DNA of 64,000 bases. Origin: Leifsonia sp. 71-9. GTDB taxonomy: Bacteria; Actinomycetota; Actinomycetes; Actinomycetales; Microbacteriaceae. Of the stretch, positions 1-6,517 are shown in pieces; the first letter of the stretch is position 1, and every line of letters starts with the position of its first letter. The notes under the pieces were generated by a model. It saw only the letters and a list, made by a program, of their open reading frames with translations, ran no database searches and was not told the DNA's origin. The stretch is taken from assembly GCF_001898805.1 (NCBI RefSeq), contig NZ_MKVJ01000023.1, positions 1-64,000 on the forward strand, read 5' to 3'. Both the position numbers and the translations under genes were made by a program.

Positions 1-38
1 GGCGATGGACGCCTACCGGGGCGATGGACGCCTACCGG
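1..38. repeat. 19-bp tandem duplication at window edge
   Basis: Bases 1-19 (GGCGATGGACGCCTACCGG) are repeated exactly at 20-38, and the second unit continues into the 83-bp direct repeat described next. The unit occurs once in the toxin gene (798-816). A duplication at the very first base suggests either an assembly artefact at a contig end or a genuine recombination scar. Confidence 0.85.
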
Positions 39-102
39 CGGTTCCAGCAGGATTCCGCGCAGCACCTGCACGGTGCGGCGACCTGGGCCGGCGCGATGGC
101 GA
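20..102 (+). repeat. 83-bp direct repeat, copy 1
   Basis: This stretch is identical to 798-880 inside the TNT toxin gene. Identity stops after ATGGCGA, just past the start codon of the EspC-like gene. It is in frame with that gene, so an open frame runs from 24 through the repeat into it, and the repeat supplies the gene's upstream sequence. Confidence 0.9.
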
Positions 103-413
103 AGAAGATCGCGGTGGATGCCGAGCTCATCCACGCGCACGCCGCACGCGTCGAGCGGGTCGCGGCCGATGTGGGGGTGGCCAGGCAGGCGGCGGCCGCC
201 ACGAACATGGGCGGGGGCGCCTTCGGCGTGATCTGCGCCTTCCTCGTGCCGCCGGCGACCCTCGCGGCTTCCATGGCCGCCTCGGCGATCGGCGCCGCGG
301 AAGGCATGCTGACGCGCAGCGCGCGGGAGGTCCGCGGGGTCGCCACGGACATGGCCGCGGTCGAGGAGGACATCGTCCAGGCGGTGCGCGCGCTCGAGAA
401 GGGGCTGGGGTGA
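96..413 (+). CDS. EspC-like type VII secretion-associated protein
   Basis: Small helical protein of 105 residues resembling the EspC/DUF2580 family, which is encoded next to type VII secretion (ESX) substrates and is thought to act in their export. Residues 1-35 form an amphipathic helix, 41-72 are Ala/Gly-rich and hydrophobic, and 73-105 form a second helix. No WXG motif is seen. The ATG at 96 is chosen because family members begin with a short basic stretch (here MAKK); an in-frame ATG at 24 would add 24 residues copied from the toxin gene. It lies 7 bp ahead of the TNT toxin gene, as is usual for ESX helper-toxin pairs. The family call rests on size, pattern and context. Confidence 0.7.
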   Translation: MAKKIAVDAELIHAHAARVERVAADVGVARQAAAATNMGGGAFGVICAFLVPPATLAASMAASAIGAAEGMLTRSAREVRGVATDMAAVEEDIVQAVRALEKGLG

Positions 414-420
414 CGCGCCG

Positions 421-1746
421 GTGACCACGAACGCACTCGTCGCCGCCCCGGTCGACACAGCGACGCCGTTCAGCGGCGCGGGCCTCCTCGACTCCGGCTC
501 GCAGCTGGTCTCGGCCATCGAATCCGGTGACTGGGTCGAAGGCGGCATGGCCGCGTTCTCGGCCGCCGCCGACACGATCGCGACCGTCTCGGACCCTCTC
601 GGCTCGCTCATCGCGGCCGGTCTCGGCTGGCTGATCGACCACTTCGAGCCGCTCAAGGGATGGTTCGACGACCTCACCGGCGACGCGGGCGAGGTGCAGG
701 CCTTCGCGCAGACCTGGACCAACATCCAGACGCAGCTGCAGCAGTCGGGCGACGAGCTCACGCGCATCCTCGGCGATGTCGACGAGCTGACCGGCGAGGC
801 GATGGACGCCTACCGGCGGTTCCAGCAGGATTCCGCGCAGCACCTGCACGGTGCGGCGACCTGGGCCGGCGCGATGGCGACCGGGCTCAGCGTCGCGTCC
901 ACGATCGTGCAGGTGGTGCACGACATCGTGCGCGACGTGCTCTCGCAGCTCGTCGGCTCGGCGATCTCGTGGGCATCGGAGGCCGTGCTCACCCTGGGAC
1001 TCGCGACGCCGTGGATCGTCGAGCAGGTCTCGACCCGCGTCGCCTCCTGGGTCGCGAAGATCGGCTCCAAGATGACCGCCCTCGTGCGCTCGGTCAAGGC
1101 GCTCTCGAAGCTCCTCGACGAGCTGCGCGGCCTGCTGCGGCAGGCGGACGACCTGTTCGCGTCGGTGCTGTCGGGTGGGAAGGAGGCCGCGGCCACCGGC
1201 CTGCACAACGCCAAGGAGGGCGTGGTCGGCCTTCCGGGCATCCGCCGGCTGGATCCCCGCCGGGACGAGCTCATCGCGAACATGCAGAAATGGGCGGATG
1301 ACGCGGGGATACCGGGATACAAGCCGTTCGGCGACCTGAGCGGCACGGACTTCATCGACACGCATCTGAAGCGCTTCACGCCGGAAGGGTATGCGGATTG
1401 GCGTTGGCCCCACGACAACGGTTTCGACATGGATCTGCCTGTCAAGCCGGCCGCAGAGTTCTTTCCCCCCGGCACACGGATCGATCGGATCTCCGTCGCC
1501 GAGGGGATCGAGGACTCGGGGGAGTTCGCTTCGCCCGTGGGCACGCGGTTTCCCGCCCAGAGCCTCCCGCCTGATCGGCTGGGGCCGGCGTTCAACCGAT
1601 ACACCTACGAGATCATCAAGCCTCTTCCGCCCGAGGTGCAGGTGGGCAACATCGCGCGTGATTTCCAACAACCCGGTGGCGGGACGCAGCTTCATTTCCC
1701 GGGCGGGATCTCACGATGGCTGGACTACTTGAAGCCCGTGTCATAG
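421..1746 (+). CDS. Type VII-secreted polymorphic toxin with C-terminal TNT domain
   Basis: CpnT-like toxin of 441 residues. Residues 1-250 are helical and Ala-rich, like the secretion/WXG-like region of actinobacterial ESX toxins; 250-340 are a linker ending in a W-P-x-N-G-F-like segment. Residues 345-441 match the tuberculosis necrotizing toxin (TNT) domain: PPGTRIDR (Arg356), the SPVGTRF segment, SLPP, a Y-x-Y-E strand and PGGGTQ (Gln423). TNT domains hydrolyse NAD+ in target cells. The expected Arg and Gln are present, so activity is plausible. The GTG start follows GGGGTGA. The gene stops 12 bp before an immunity-like gene, which supports a toxin-immunity pair. Residues 126-153 are encoded by the 83-bp repeat. 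Confidence 0.82.
   Translation: MTTNALVAAPVDTATPFSGAGLLDSGSQLVSAIESGDWVEGGMAAFSAAADTIATVSDPLGSLIAAGLGWLIDHFEPLKGWFDDLTGDAGEVQAFAQTWTNIQTQLQQSGDELTRILGDVDELTGEAMDAYRRFQQDSAQHLHGAATWAGAMATGLSVASTIVQVVHDIVRDVLSQLVGSAISWASEAVLTLGLATPWIVEQVSTRVASWVAKIGSKMTALVRSVKALSKLLDELRGLLRQADDLFASVLSGGKEAAATGLHNAKEGVVGLPGIRRLDPRRDELIANMQKWADDAGIPGYKPFGDLSGTDFIDTHLKRFTPEGYADWRWPHDNGFDMDLPVKPAAEFFPPGTRIDRISVAEGIEDSGEFASPVGTRFPAQSLPPDRLGPAFNRYTYEIIKPLPPEVQVGNIARDFQQPGGGTQLHFPGGISRWLDYLKPVS
798..880 (+). repeat. 83-bp direct repeat, copy 2
   Basis: Perfect copy of 20-102, here inside the toxin gene and encoding part of its helical N-terminal region. It is read in the same frame in both places. Confidence 0.9.
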
Positions 1747-1758
1747 GAGGATGGTCGT

Positions 1759-2175
1759 ATGAAATATGACGAGTTGGTCGAGAAAGCGGCGACCCTGCCG
1801 CGCATGGATCGCGCGTCTGTGCCGTACCTTGTCACGCGCGTGTTCGGCGGTCACCCCAACACGTCCTTGCTGACGCTGATCGCCCACCCTGATGGTGCCT
1901 ACACGGCGACCCATGGCGACCTCCGAACCAAGGCCTCCCCGATGACGGATTCGAACGGGCGCGAGCTCCGTTTCCCCGACGAGGATTCGGCGTGCGACTG
2001 GGCGTGGGAATACCTACAGGAGGCTCGCGGCCGAATTCCGTCGTACGACGCCGACCAGCGGGCCCGCGACGAGGCGGCCGGCGCCGAGGTACAGCGCCGT
2101 TGGGACGAGTTCGTGCGCAGCCAGACCACGTCCAGCGAGCGCGGCGACGGAGAGTCCGGTCACGGGAAGGTTTGA
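1759..2175 (+). CDS. Immunity-like protein, copy A (probable TNT immunity)
   Basis: Cytosolic-looking protein of 138 residues with no signal or membrane segment. It belongs to a family repeated six times in the next 4.5 kb, defined by an MKY-x-EL start, a SxPY strand, a 'DGxxTATxGDLR' strand pair and a terminal FPDEDSACDWAWE motif (about residues 73-85). Copies A and E form one subfamily (RFPDEDSAC), copies B-D another (RVFANED.AC). It starts after GGAGG, 12 bp from the toxin stop, where the cognate immunity gene normally sits. Protection against the TNT toxin is inferred from position. The tail after residue 100 is charged and probably a helix. Confidence 0.65.
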   Translation: MKYDELVEKAATLPRMDRASVPYLVTRVFGGHPNTSLLTLIAHPDGAYTATHGDLRTKASPMTDSNGRELRFPDEDSACDWAWEYLQEARGRIPSYDADQRARDEAAGAEVQRRWDEFVRSQTTSSERGDGESGHGKV

Positions 2176-2177
2176 CC

Positions 2178-2327
2178 ATGACGTTCGCAGAGCTTCAGCA
2201 GCGGCTCGCCGCGCTCTCGAAAGTGTGAACCTCATTGCCGCCCGCCGCGATCGCCTAGGTTCCCACCGGTCGACCGAGCTCCACCCTCGTCGCGTTGATT
2301 CCTCAGTAAGGCGGCACGGTCACGGCC
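2178..2327 (+). pseudogene. Degenerate immunity-like copy with three in-frame stops
   Basis: Starting at ATG 2178 the sequence aligns codon for codon with copy D (3991): MTFAELQQRLAAL, then the AIAWVP and GRPSPTLVALIPQ segments. The frame is kept but interrupted by TGA (2226), TAG (2256, at the conserved Trp of AIAW) and TAA (2307, in place of Lys). Homology ends near 2327, before the GDLR strand and the acidic C-terminal motif. This is a truncated relic. A 15-codon peptide (2178-2228) could still be made, translationally close to copy A. Confidence 0.85.
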
Positions 2328-2373
2328 TGCGGCGTGTGGGATCGACGGAAGAGGGGAAGGGGATGATCTCTCG

Positions 2374-2913
2374 ATGAATTACGCAGAACTCGAGCAGCGG
2401 CTCGCTGCACTTCCGAAGGTGGGCACATCGTTCTTGCCGTACGTCATCGCCTGGGTACCCGATGGCAGACCGAGCCCGACTCTCGTCGCCTTGATTCCAC
2501 ATCGGGACGGTACGGTCACCGCCACGGTGGGCGACCTCCGGCTGGACGTCCAGCCCGTGACGAACGACGACGGAAGCATCCGTGTTTTCGCGAACGAGGA
2601 TGCTGCATGCGACTGGGCGTGGGAGCGCCTTGCGCCTTCGCTCTCCACCTCGCCGCACTATTCGCCGGAAGAAGATGAGCGGGCGCAGCGCAGTGCTCAG
2701 GACCAGCTGCGGAGGGCTCAGGCCACCCTCGATCGCGCCTCAGCGTCTGATCATGAGTCTGCGCTCCCCGCGGTGAGCCCGTCGTTCATGCCCTACGCGA
2801 TCGCCTGGGTCCCCGACGGCAGGCCGAGCCGACGCTTGTCGCCCTCATTCCGCACCGTGACGGTACGGTCACGGCCACGGTCGGTGACCTGCGGGAAAAG
2901 GTCGAACCGGTGA
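2374..2913 (+). CDS. Immunity-like protein, copy B fused to start of copy C
   Basis: Residues 1-128 are a complete immunity-like unit (MNYAELEQRLAAL start, AIAWVP-like strand, VFANEDAACDWAWE near residues 71-84). The frame then runs without a stop into a second unit that lacks its first 17 or so residues (from SPSFMPYAIAWVPDG) and leaves the conserved frame at about 2830. The last 27 residues (RRLSPSFRTVTV...) are therefore frameshifted nonsense. One missing C in a CCC run explains it: copy B has ccgagcccgac where C has ccgagccgac. If the base were restored, the gene would run to 3110 as a two-domain protein. Start supported by GAAGAGGGGAAGGGG upstream. Confidence 0.65.
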   Translation: MNYAELEQRLAALPKVGTSFLPYVIAWVPDGRPSPTLVALIPHRDGTVTATVGDLRLDVQPVTNDDGSIRVFANEDAACDWAWERLAPSLSTSPHYSPEEDERAQRSAQDQLRRAQATLDRASASDHESALPAVSPSFMPYAIAWVPDGRPSRRLSPSFRTVTVRSRPRSVTCGKRSNR

Positions 2914-3110
2914 CGAACGCCGATGGGAGTGTCCGCGTGTTCGCGAACGAGGACGCGGCGTGCGATTGGGCGTGGGATCACCTGGCGCCATCCCTGACCG
3001 ACAGGCCCCACTACACGCCCGAGCAGGACGAGCAGGACGCGCGCAGCGCCGAGCGGCAGAGGCGGAGGATCCAGGCACGAGATCGGAATCCGGAAGAGGT
3101 GATCCCGTGA
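2831..3110 (+). pseudogene. Out-of-frame remainder of immunity-like copy C
   Basis: In the frame ending at 3110 the sequence continues copy C from the frameshift: TLVALIPHRDGTVTATVGD, then VRVFANEDAACDWAWD and a charged tail ending EEVIP. A GTG at 2910 could start a 66-residue fragment. The last codons hold the ribosome binding site of the ART-fold gene, and the stop overlaps its GTG start (GTGA), so translation of this fragment may still matter for that gene. Confidence 0.65.
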
Positions 3111-3994
3111 GATGGAATGACTTCGACCTCGAGCTGAACGTCGTGGGAGGGCCTCCCCGTTACGAGTGGCGCTCCGCGGAGCCGGTTCTGGCCGCAGCCG
3201 TCCTGCGGGACGGTCTCGTCATGGGGTATCTGGTGACGGCGCTCGACCCCGCTCGGAACGTCCTCGCTCTGACGCTGTCCTACGAGCACGAGGACTATGT
3301 GAACGGTGCATCCCGGCACTGGACCGGCCTGATCAACAGCGGCGCGGAGAAGGGTGTGCCCGCAGTGGACCTCTTCCGGACGTTTCTCGGGGCGGAGGGG
3401 CCGGCTGGAGCCGGGAGTGTTTCGGCGACGACGGAGCGGTTCGAGAGCACCGATGCCGTGTTCGCCCGGCTGAACCCGGACGTCGCCCGTCGTCGCGCTC
3501 AGGAGTCGTCTCGTGCCGAACGTGCCGAACGGGGAGCCGCCGTCCCGGCGCCAACGCGCGACCAGATCGACGCGGTCCTGCGCGGTGAGGCTCGTCCGAC
3601 TCCGGAGATCCAGGCGCGCATCGCCGCACTCGATGAGGCGACGCAGGTGCGCACCGCTCCGGAGGATGTCTTGGTCGCTCTCGCCTACGATCCCGCGATG
3701 CTGCCCGCAAATGCTGCGGTCGGGACGGTGGTGCACGAGCCCACCTTTCTGACTTCGACGTTCCTGACGGACCAGACGCGGATCGACGCGCTCACCACGC
3801 TGATCCTGCGCGTCACTGAGGGCACCCCTGCTCTCTACACACCGCCCGGCCCGGGTGAATCCGGTGCCGGCGTCCTGCTCCTGGGCCGTGGGATCGACTG
3901 GCGGATCACCTCCCTCGCTCCCGGCGAGCTTCAGGGCACCGTCCTCCGTCGGGATCGCGAAGCGGGTCCGCTCGAGACAAAGGTTCGACGATGA
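3107..3994 (+). CDS. ADP-ribosyltransferase-fold protein 1 (possibly inactive)
   Basis: 295 residues with no signal peptide or export domain. Residues 1-125 are an unrecognised domain (W-x-DFDL start; conserved GYL and TERFE motifs shared with its paralogue at 4740). Residues 160-285 fit the ART fold: a helical 'DxIDAVLRG..IQARIAALDEA' lead-in, a VLVALAY strand, 'GTVVHEPTFLTSTF' in the STS position, an LxLRV strand, an ALY turn and VLLLGRG. Active ARTs usually carry YRG in the first strand and an E-x-E just before the final LL-x-RG; here ALAY and a Gly/Val stretch stand there, so catalysis is doubtful. GTG 3107 overlaps the preceding stop and follows GAGGTG; the gene overlaps copy D by ATGA. 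Confidence 0.6.
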   Translation: MRWNDFDLELNVVGGPPRYEWRSAEPVLAAAVLRDGLVMGYLVTALDPARNVLALTLSYEHEDYVNGASRHWTGLINSGAEKGVPAVDLFRTFLGAEGPAGAGSVSATTERFESTDAVFARLNPDVARRRAQESSRAERAERGAAVPAPTRDQIDAVLRGEARPTPEIQARIAALDEATQVRTAPEDVLVALAYDPAMLPANAAVGTVVHEPTFLTSTFLTDQTRIDALTTLILRVTEGTPALYTPPGPGESGAGVLLLGRGIDWRITSLAPGELQGTVLRRDREAGPLETKVRR

Positions 3995-4377
3995 AGTACG
4001 CAGAGCTTCAGCAGCGGGTGGCGGCGACGGCGAAAAGCGGCGAGTCGTTCGTGCGCTACGCGATCGCCTGGGTTCCCAGCGGTCGACCGAGCCCCACCCT
4101 CGTCGCGTTGATTCCTCAGAAAGACGGCACGGTCACGGCCACGGTCGGCGATCTGCGCGAGAAGGCCGAACCGTTGACCAACGAGGACGGGAGCATCCGT
4201 GTGTTCGCGAACGAGGACGAGGCGTGCGATTGGGCCTGGGAGAATCTTGCGCCGTCGCTGACGTACTCGCCGCACTACACCAGGGAGCAGACGGAGAGAG
4301 CCCTGCGTAGCGGGCGGGCGCAGATGGAGCGCGTACAAGCCATACTCGACAGGAGCCGAGCCGCCGACCGAGACTGA
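3991..4377 (+). CDS. Immunity-like protein, copy D
   Basis: Intact 128-residue member of the local immunity-like family, closest to copies B and C and to the relic at 2178. Landmarks are MKYAELQQR (1-9), YAIAWVPSGRPSPTLVALIP (22-41), TVTATVGDLREK (46-57), VFANEDEACDWAWE (70-83) and a charged C-terminal helix. No membrane segment or signal. Its ATG overlaps the stop of the ART-fold gene (ATGA), the arrangement expected for a dedicated partner or antitoxin. Neutralising the ART-fold protein is inferred from this coupling only. Confidence 0.65.
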   Translation: MKYAELQQRVAATAKSGESFVRYAIAWVPSGRPSPTLVALIPQKDGTVTATVGDLREKAEPLTNEDGSIRVFANEDEACDWAWENLAPSLTYSPHYTREQTERALRSGRAQMERVQAILDRSRAADRD

Positions 4378-4438
4378 CGTCTCACCGTCAACGGCCGAAG
4401 GACGATCGTGTTCCAGCTTCTGGAGGGAGGTGTGCGGG

Positions 4439-4684
4439 ATGTCATCGCACTCGTCGGATGACGCGTCCGCGCCGACCCCTGCGGAGAAGGGGTGCGGCTG
4501 GTGTCGTGGGTTCTACTATGCCTGGTCGAACGACGCGCCCGACGTGGTCGCCGCGTTCGAGGATGGCGTACTGACCCTTCGGCGCTGCCGGCACTGCGGG
4601 AGCTACTGGCTCGAGAACGCCTTCAGCTTTCCGGAGCAGATCGATGATGAGCGCGCGCGTCGTCTCATCGAGGAGGAACGATGA
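4439..4684 (+). CDS. Small zinc-ribbon protein in toxin-immunity array
   Basis: 81-residue protein with two CxxC knuckles (Cys19/Cys22 in GCGWC and Cys50/Cys53 in CRHC) separated by 27 residues, a typical treble-clef or zinc-ribbon spacing, followed by an acidic/basic helix. ATG 4439 is preferred over GTG 4430 because GGAGGGAGG lies at 4422-4430. Family unknown to me. It may be an immunity protein for a lost toxin or a regulator. The stop overlaps the next small ORF (ATGA). Confidence 0.55.
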   Translation: MSSHSSDDASAPTPAEKGCGWCRGFYYAWSNDAPDVVAAFEDGVLTLRRCRHCGSYWLENAFSFPEQIDDERARRLIEEER

Positions 4685-4743
4685 CGGAATCGTCACAGGA
4701 GCGTGCGGGTGTCGCCACGGCTGCCATGGAGGTGATCCCGTGA
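4681..4743 (+). CDS. 20-codon coupling ORF ahead of second ART-fold gene
   Basis: Starts at an ATG overlapping the zinc-ribbon stop and ends MEVIP, with its stop inside the GTGAG start of the ART-fold gene. The last 16 nt (GAGGTGATCCCGTGAG) are identical to the junction at 3095-3110, where copy C ends EEVIP. It is probably what remains of an immunity-like gene tail, kept because it carries the ribosome binding site and couples translation. A function for the peptide itself is not suggested. Confidence 0.4.
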   Translation: MTESSQERAGVATAAMEVIP

Positions 4744-5555
4744 GCTGGAAAGACTTCGACCTCGCGCCGCGGGTGGTGTCGGGCGACCCGGAGTACGGCT
4801 GGCGGAGCGACCATCCGGTCGACGCGGCCCCGGTTCACGTCGGCGCCGATCTGGTCGGCTATCTCGCGACTTCGGTCGACGCCGCCGAGAACGTGCTCAA
4901 GCTCTTCACCTCGGCGTCTGACTCCGACTACTTCAACGACGGTTCGCGCTTCTGGCGCGACCGGATCGCCCGCGCGGGAGCCCAGCGGGTTCCGGCTCAC
5001 GAAGCCTTCCGTGCGCTCCTCGGGACGGAGGGCCCGGACGGTGCAGGTCGAGTGTCGGCCCAGACCGAGCGGTTCGAGAACACGGATGCCATCGTCGAAC
5101 GTCTCAACCCGGGCGCGGGACCAACGCGCGACGAGATCGATGCCGTCCTGCGCGGCCGGGCCCGCCCCACTCCCGCGATCCAGGCGCGCATCGCCGCCCT
5201 CGATGAGGCCACGCAGGTGCGCACTGCTCCGGAGGACGTCCTCGTCGCTCTCGCCTACGATCCCGCGACCCTCCCCGCCGGGGCCGCGGTCGGGACGGTG
5301 GTGCACGAGCCCACCTTCCTGACCTCGACCTTCCTGACGGGCCAGACGCGGATCGACGCCCCCATCACGCTGATCCTCCGCGTCACGAAGGGCACCCCAG
5401 CGCTGTACACACCGCCCGGCCCGGGCGAATCCGGAGCCGGCATCCTGCTGCTCGGCCGCGGAATCGACTGGCAGATCACGTCCCTCGCTCCCGGCGAGAT
5501 CCAGGGCACCGTCCTCCGGACCGAGCCCCGGCGGGGGACGGGATCCCGGTCGTGA
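4740..5555 (+). CDS. ADP-ribosyltransferase-fold protein 2 (possibly inactive)
   Basis: 271-residue paralogue of the protein at 3107. The N-terminal domain (1-122) is roughly half identical to its paralogue, sharing W-x-DFDL, WRS, GYL, LLGTEGP-type and TERFE motifs. The ART-like C-terminus (from about residue 137) is nearly unchanged even at DNA level. It keeps TFLTSTF and LLLGRG but, like the first copy, has VALAY where active enzymes carry the catalytic YRG and lacks the final E-x-E. It is shorter mainly because the Arg/Ala linker between domains is missing. The GTG start overlaps the 20-codon ORF; the stop overlaps copy E's GTG. Its role (toxin, decoy or immunity factor) is open. Confidence 0.6.
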   Translation: MSWKDFDLAPRVVSGDPEYGWRSDHPVDAAPVHVGADLVGYLATSVDAAENVLKLFTSASDSDYFNDGSRFWRDRIARAGAQRVPAHEAFRALLGTEGPDGAGRVSAQTERFENTDAIVERLNPGAGPTRDEIDAVLRGRARPTPAIQARIAALDEATQVRTAPEDVLVALAYDPATLPAGAAVGTVVHEPTFLTSTFLTGQTRIDAPITLILRVTKGTPALYTPPGPGESGAGILLLGRGIDWQITSLAPGEIQGTVLRTEPRRGTGSRS

Positions 5556-6199
5556 AGTACAAGGAACTCGTCGACAGGGTCGCGGCCATGCCGGGGATGG
5601 ATCGAGCGTCGGTGCCGTACCTGATCACGCGATCACGGTGGGGTGATCCCAGTCCCTCCGCTCTCGGGCTGGTGGCACATCGCGGCGGCACCTACACGGC
5701 GACGTACGGAGACAATCGAGAGAAGACGACGCCCGTGACGGATGCGGAGGGCCGTGAGCTCCGGTTCCCGGACGAGGACTCCGCCTGCGAGTGGGCCTGG
5801 GAGAAGATCCAGGAGGCGCGCGCACCCCGTCCACCGATGGACCCGGACCAGCGGGCCCGTGACGTGGCAGCCGGTGACGAGGTCCACCGACGGTGGGCAG
5901 AGTTCCAGGCGAACCTCGACGGCGCCGTCGTCGCCTTCACCGGCTTCGGACGGCGGAAGATCCCCACGGCGGATCAGGAGGCGGTTCTCGCTCTGAGCCC
6001 CACCGTGGGCACCGCCCTCCTGGACGCGGTGAACGAGGCGGCGCGTGTCTCGGAAACGATCACCTTCGACGAGGTCGCCCCCTTTGACACGGAGCTGCGG
6101 GAACGTCTCTACCAGCGCCTCCGCGCACTCCTCCCGTACCTCGGACCCACGGCCGTGGAGGCGCTCGGCTGGCGCTGGGCCTTCCTCAATCTCCGCTGA
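5552..6199 (+). CDS. Immunity-like protein, copy E, with C-terminal extension
   Basis: 215 residues. Residues 1-95 match copy A closely (MKY/MKYKEL start, SVPYLITR, GGTYTATYGD, RFPDEDSACEWAWE). After a charged linker, residues 125-215 form an extra mostly helical domain (GTALLDAVNEAARV, ELRERLYQRLRALLPYLG, ALGWRWAFL) that no other copy has. Translation probably couples to the ART-fold gene through the GTGA overlap, and to the next gene through TGATG. The extension may be a separate immunity domain that became fused. No homologue recognised. Confidence 0.6.
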   Translation: MKYKELVDRVAAMPGMDRASVPYLITRSRWGDPSPSALGLVAHRGGTYTATYGDNREKTTPVTDAEGRELRFPDEDSACEWAWEKIQEARAPRPPMDPDQRARDVAAGDEVHRRWAEFQANLDGAVVAFTGFGRRKIPTADQEAVLALSPTVGTALLDAVNEAARVSETITFDEVAPFDTELRERLYQRLRALLPYLGPTAVEALGWRWAFLNLR

Positions 6200-6474
6200 T
6201 GGATCGTCGACTGAGCGCGGCGATCGTCGCCTACATCCGGGACGAGGGCACGGCCCTCCCCGGCCGCCATCCCGAGCGCGTGCCCGACGCCGAGCTGCGC
6301 ACCCGGGTCGAGGCGGTCATCCATCGCCTCGACGCGATCCGGCCCGACGAGACGGCGCGCGAGCTGCTGACCTGGGCGGACAGGCAGGCGACCGCCGTCG
6401 CCGCGGAGTCGGGCGACCTCGCGCCGGAGGCGGTCCGCGCGCTGCGCGACCTCCTGAGCTGGGAGTGGCGCTGA
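6199..6474 (+). CDS. Hypothetical small helical protein
   Basis: 91 residues, predominantly helical and charged (ELRTRVEAVIHRLDAI, ETARELLTWADRQA, AVRALRDLLSWEWR), with no signal or membrane segment. Its start overlaps the stop of copy E (TGATG), so the two are probably made together. It shares size, helical character and a Trp-rich end with the C-terminal extension of copy E, which hints at a common origin but is not strong. It is the last gene of the accessory operon. Confidence 0.55.
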   Translation: MDRRLSAAIVAYIRDEGTALPGRHPERVPDAELRTRVEAVIHRLDAIRPDETARELLTWADRQATAVAAESGDLAPEAVRALRDLLSWEWR

Positions 6475-6517
6475 ACCGGACCGGCTGCCGGCTCACGTTC
6501 GGCCGGCCGTGCCTCCA

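Noticed and set aside
24-95. In-frame N-terminal extension of the EspC-like gene
   Set aside because: These 24 codons are an exact copy of the toxin gene and not typical of the family; ATG 96 gives the expected length and start.
127-1695. 522-codon open frame on the minus strand
   Set aside because: Antisense to the EspC-like and TNT toxin genes; no recognisable motif.
2226-2309. Possible stop-codon recoding in the immunity-like relic
   Set aside because: Three different stop codons plus loss of the 3' half fit simple decay; no recoding signal is visible.
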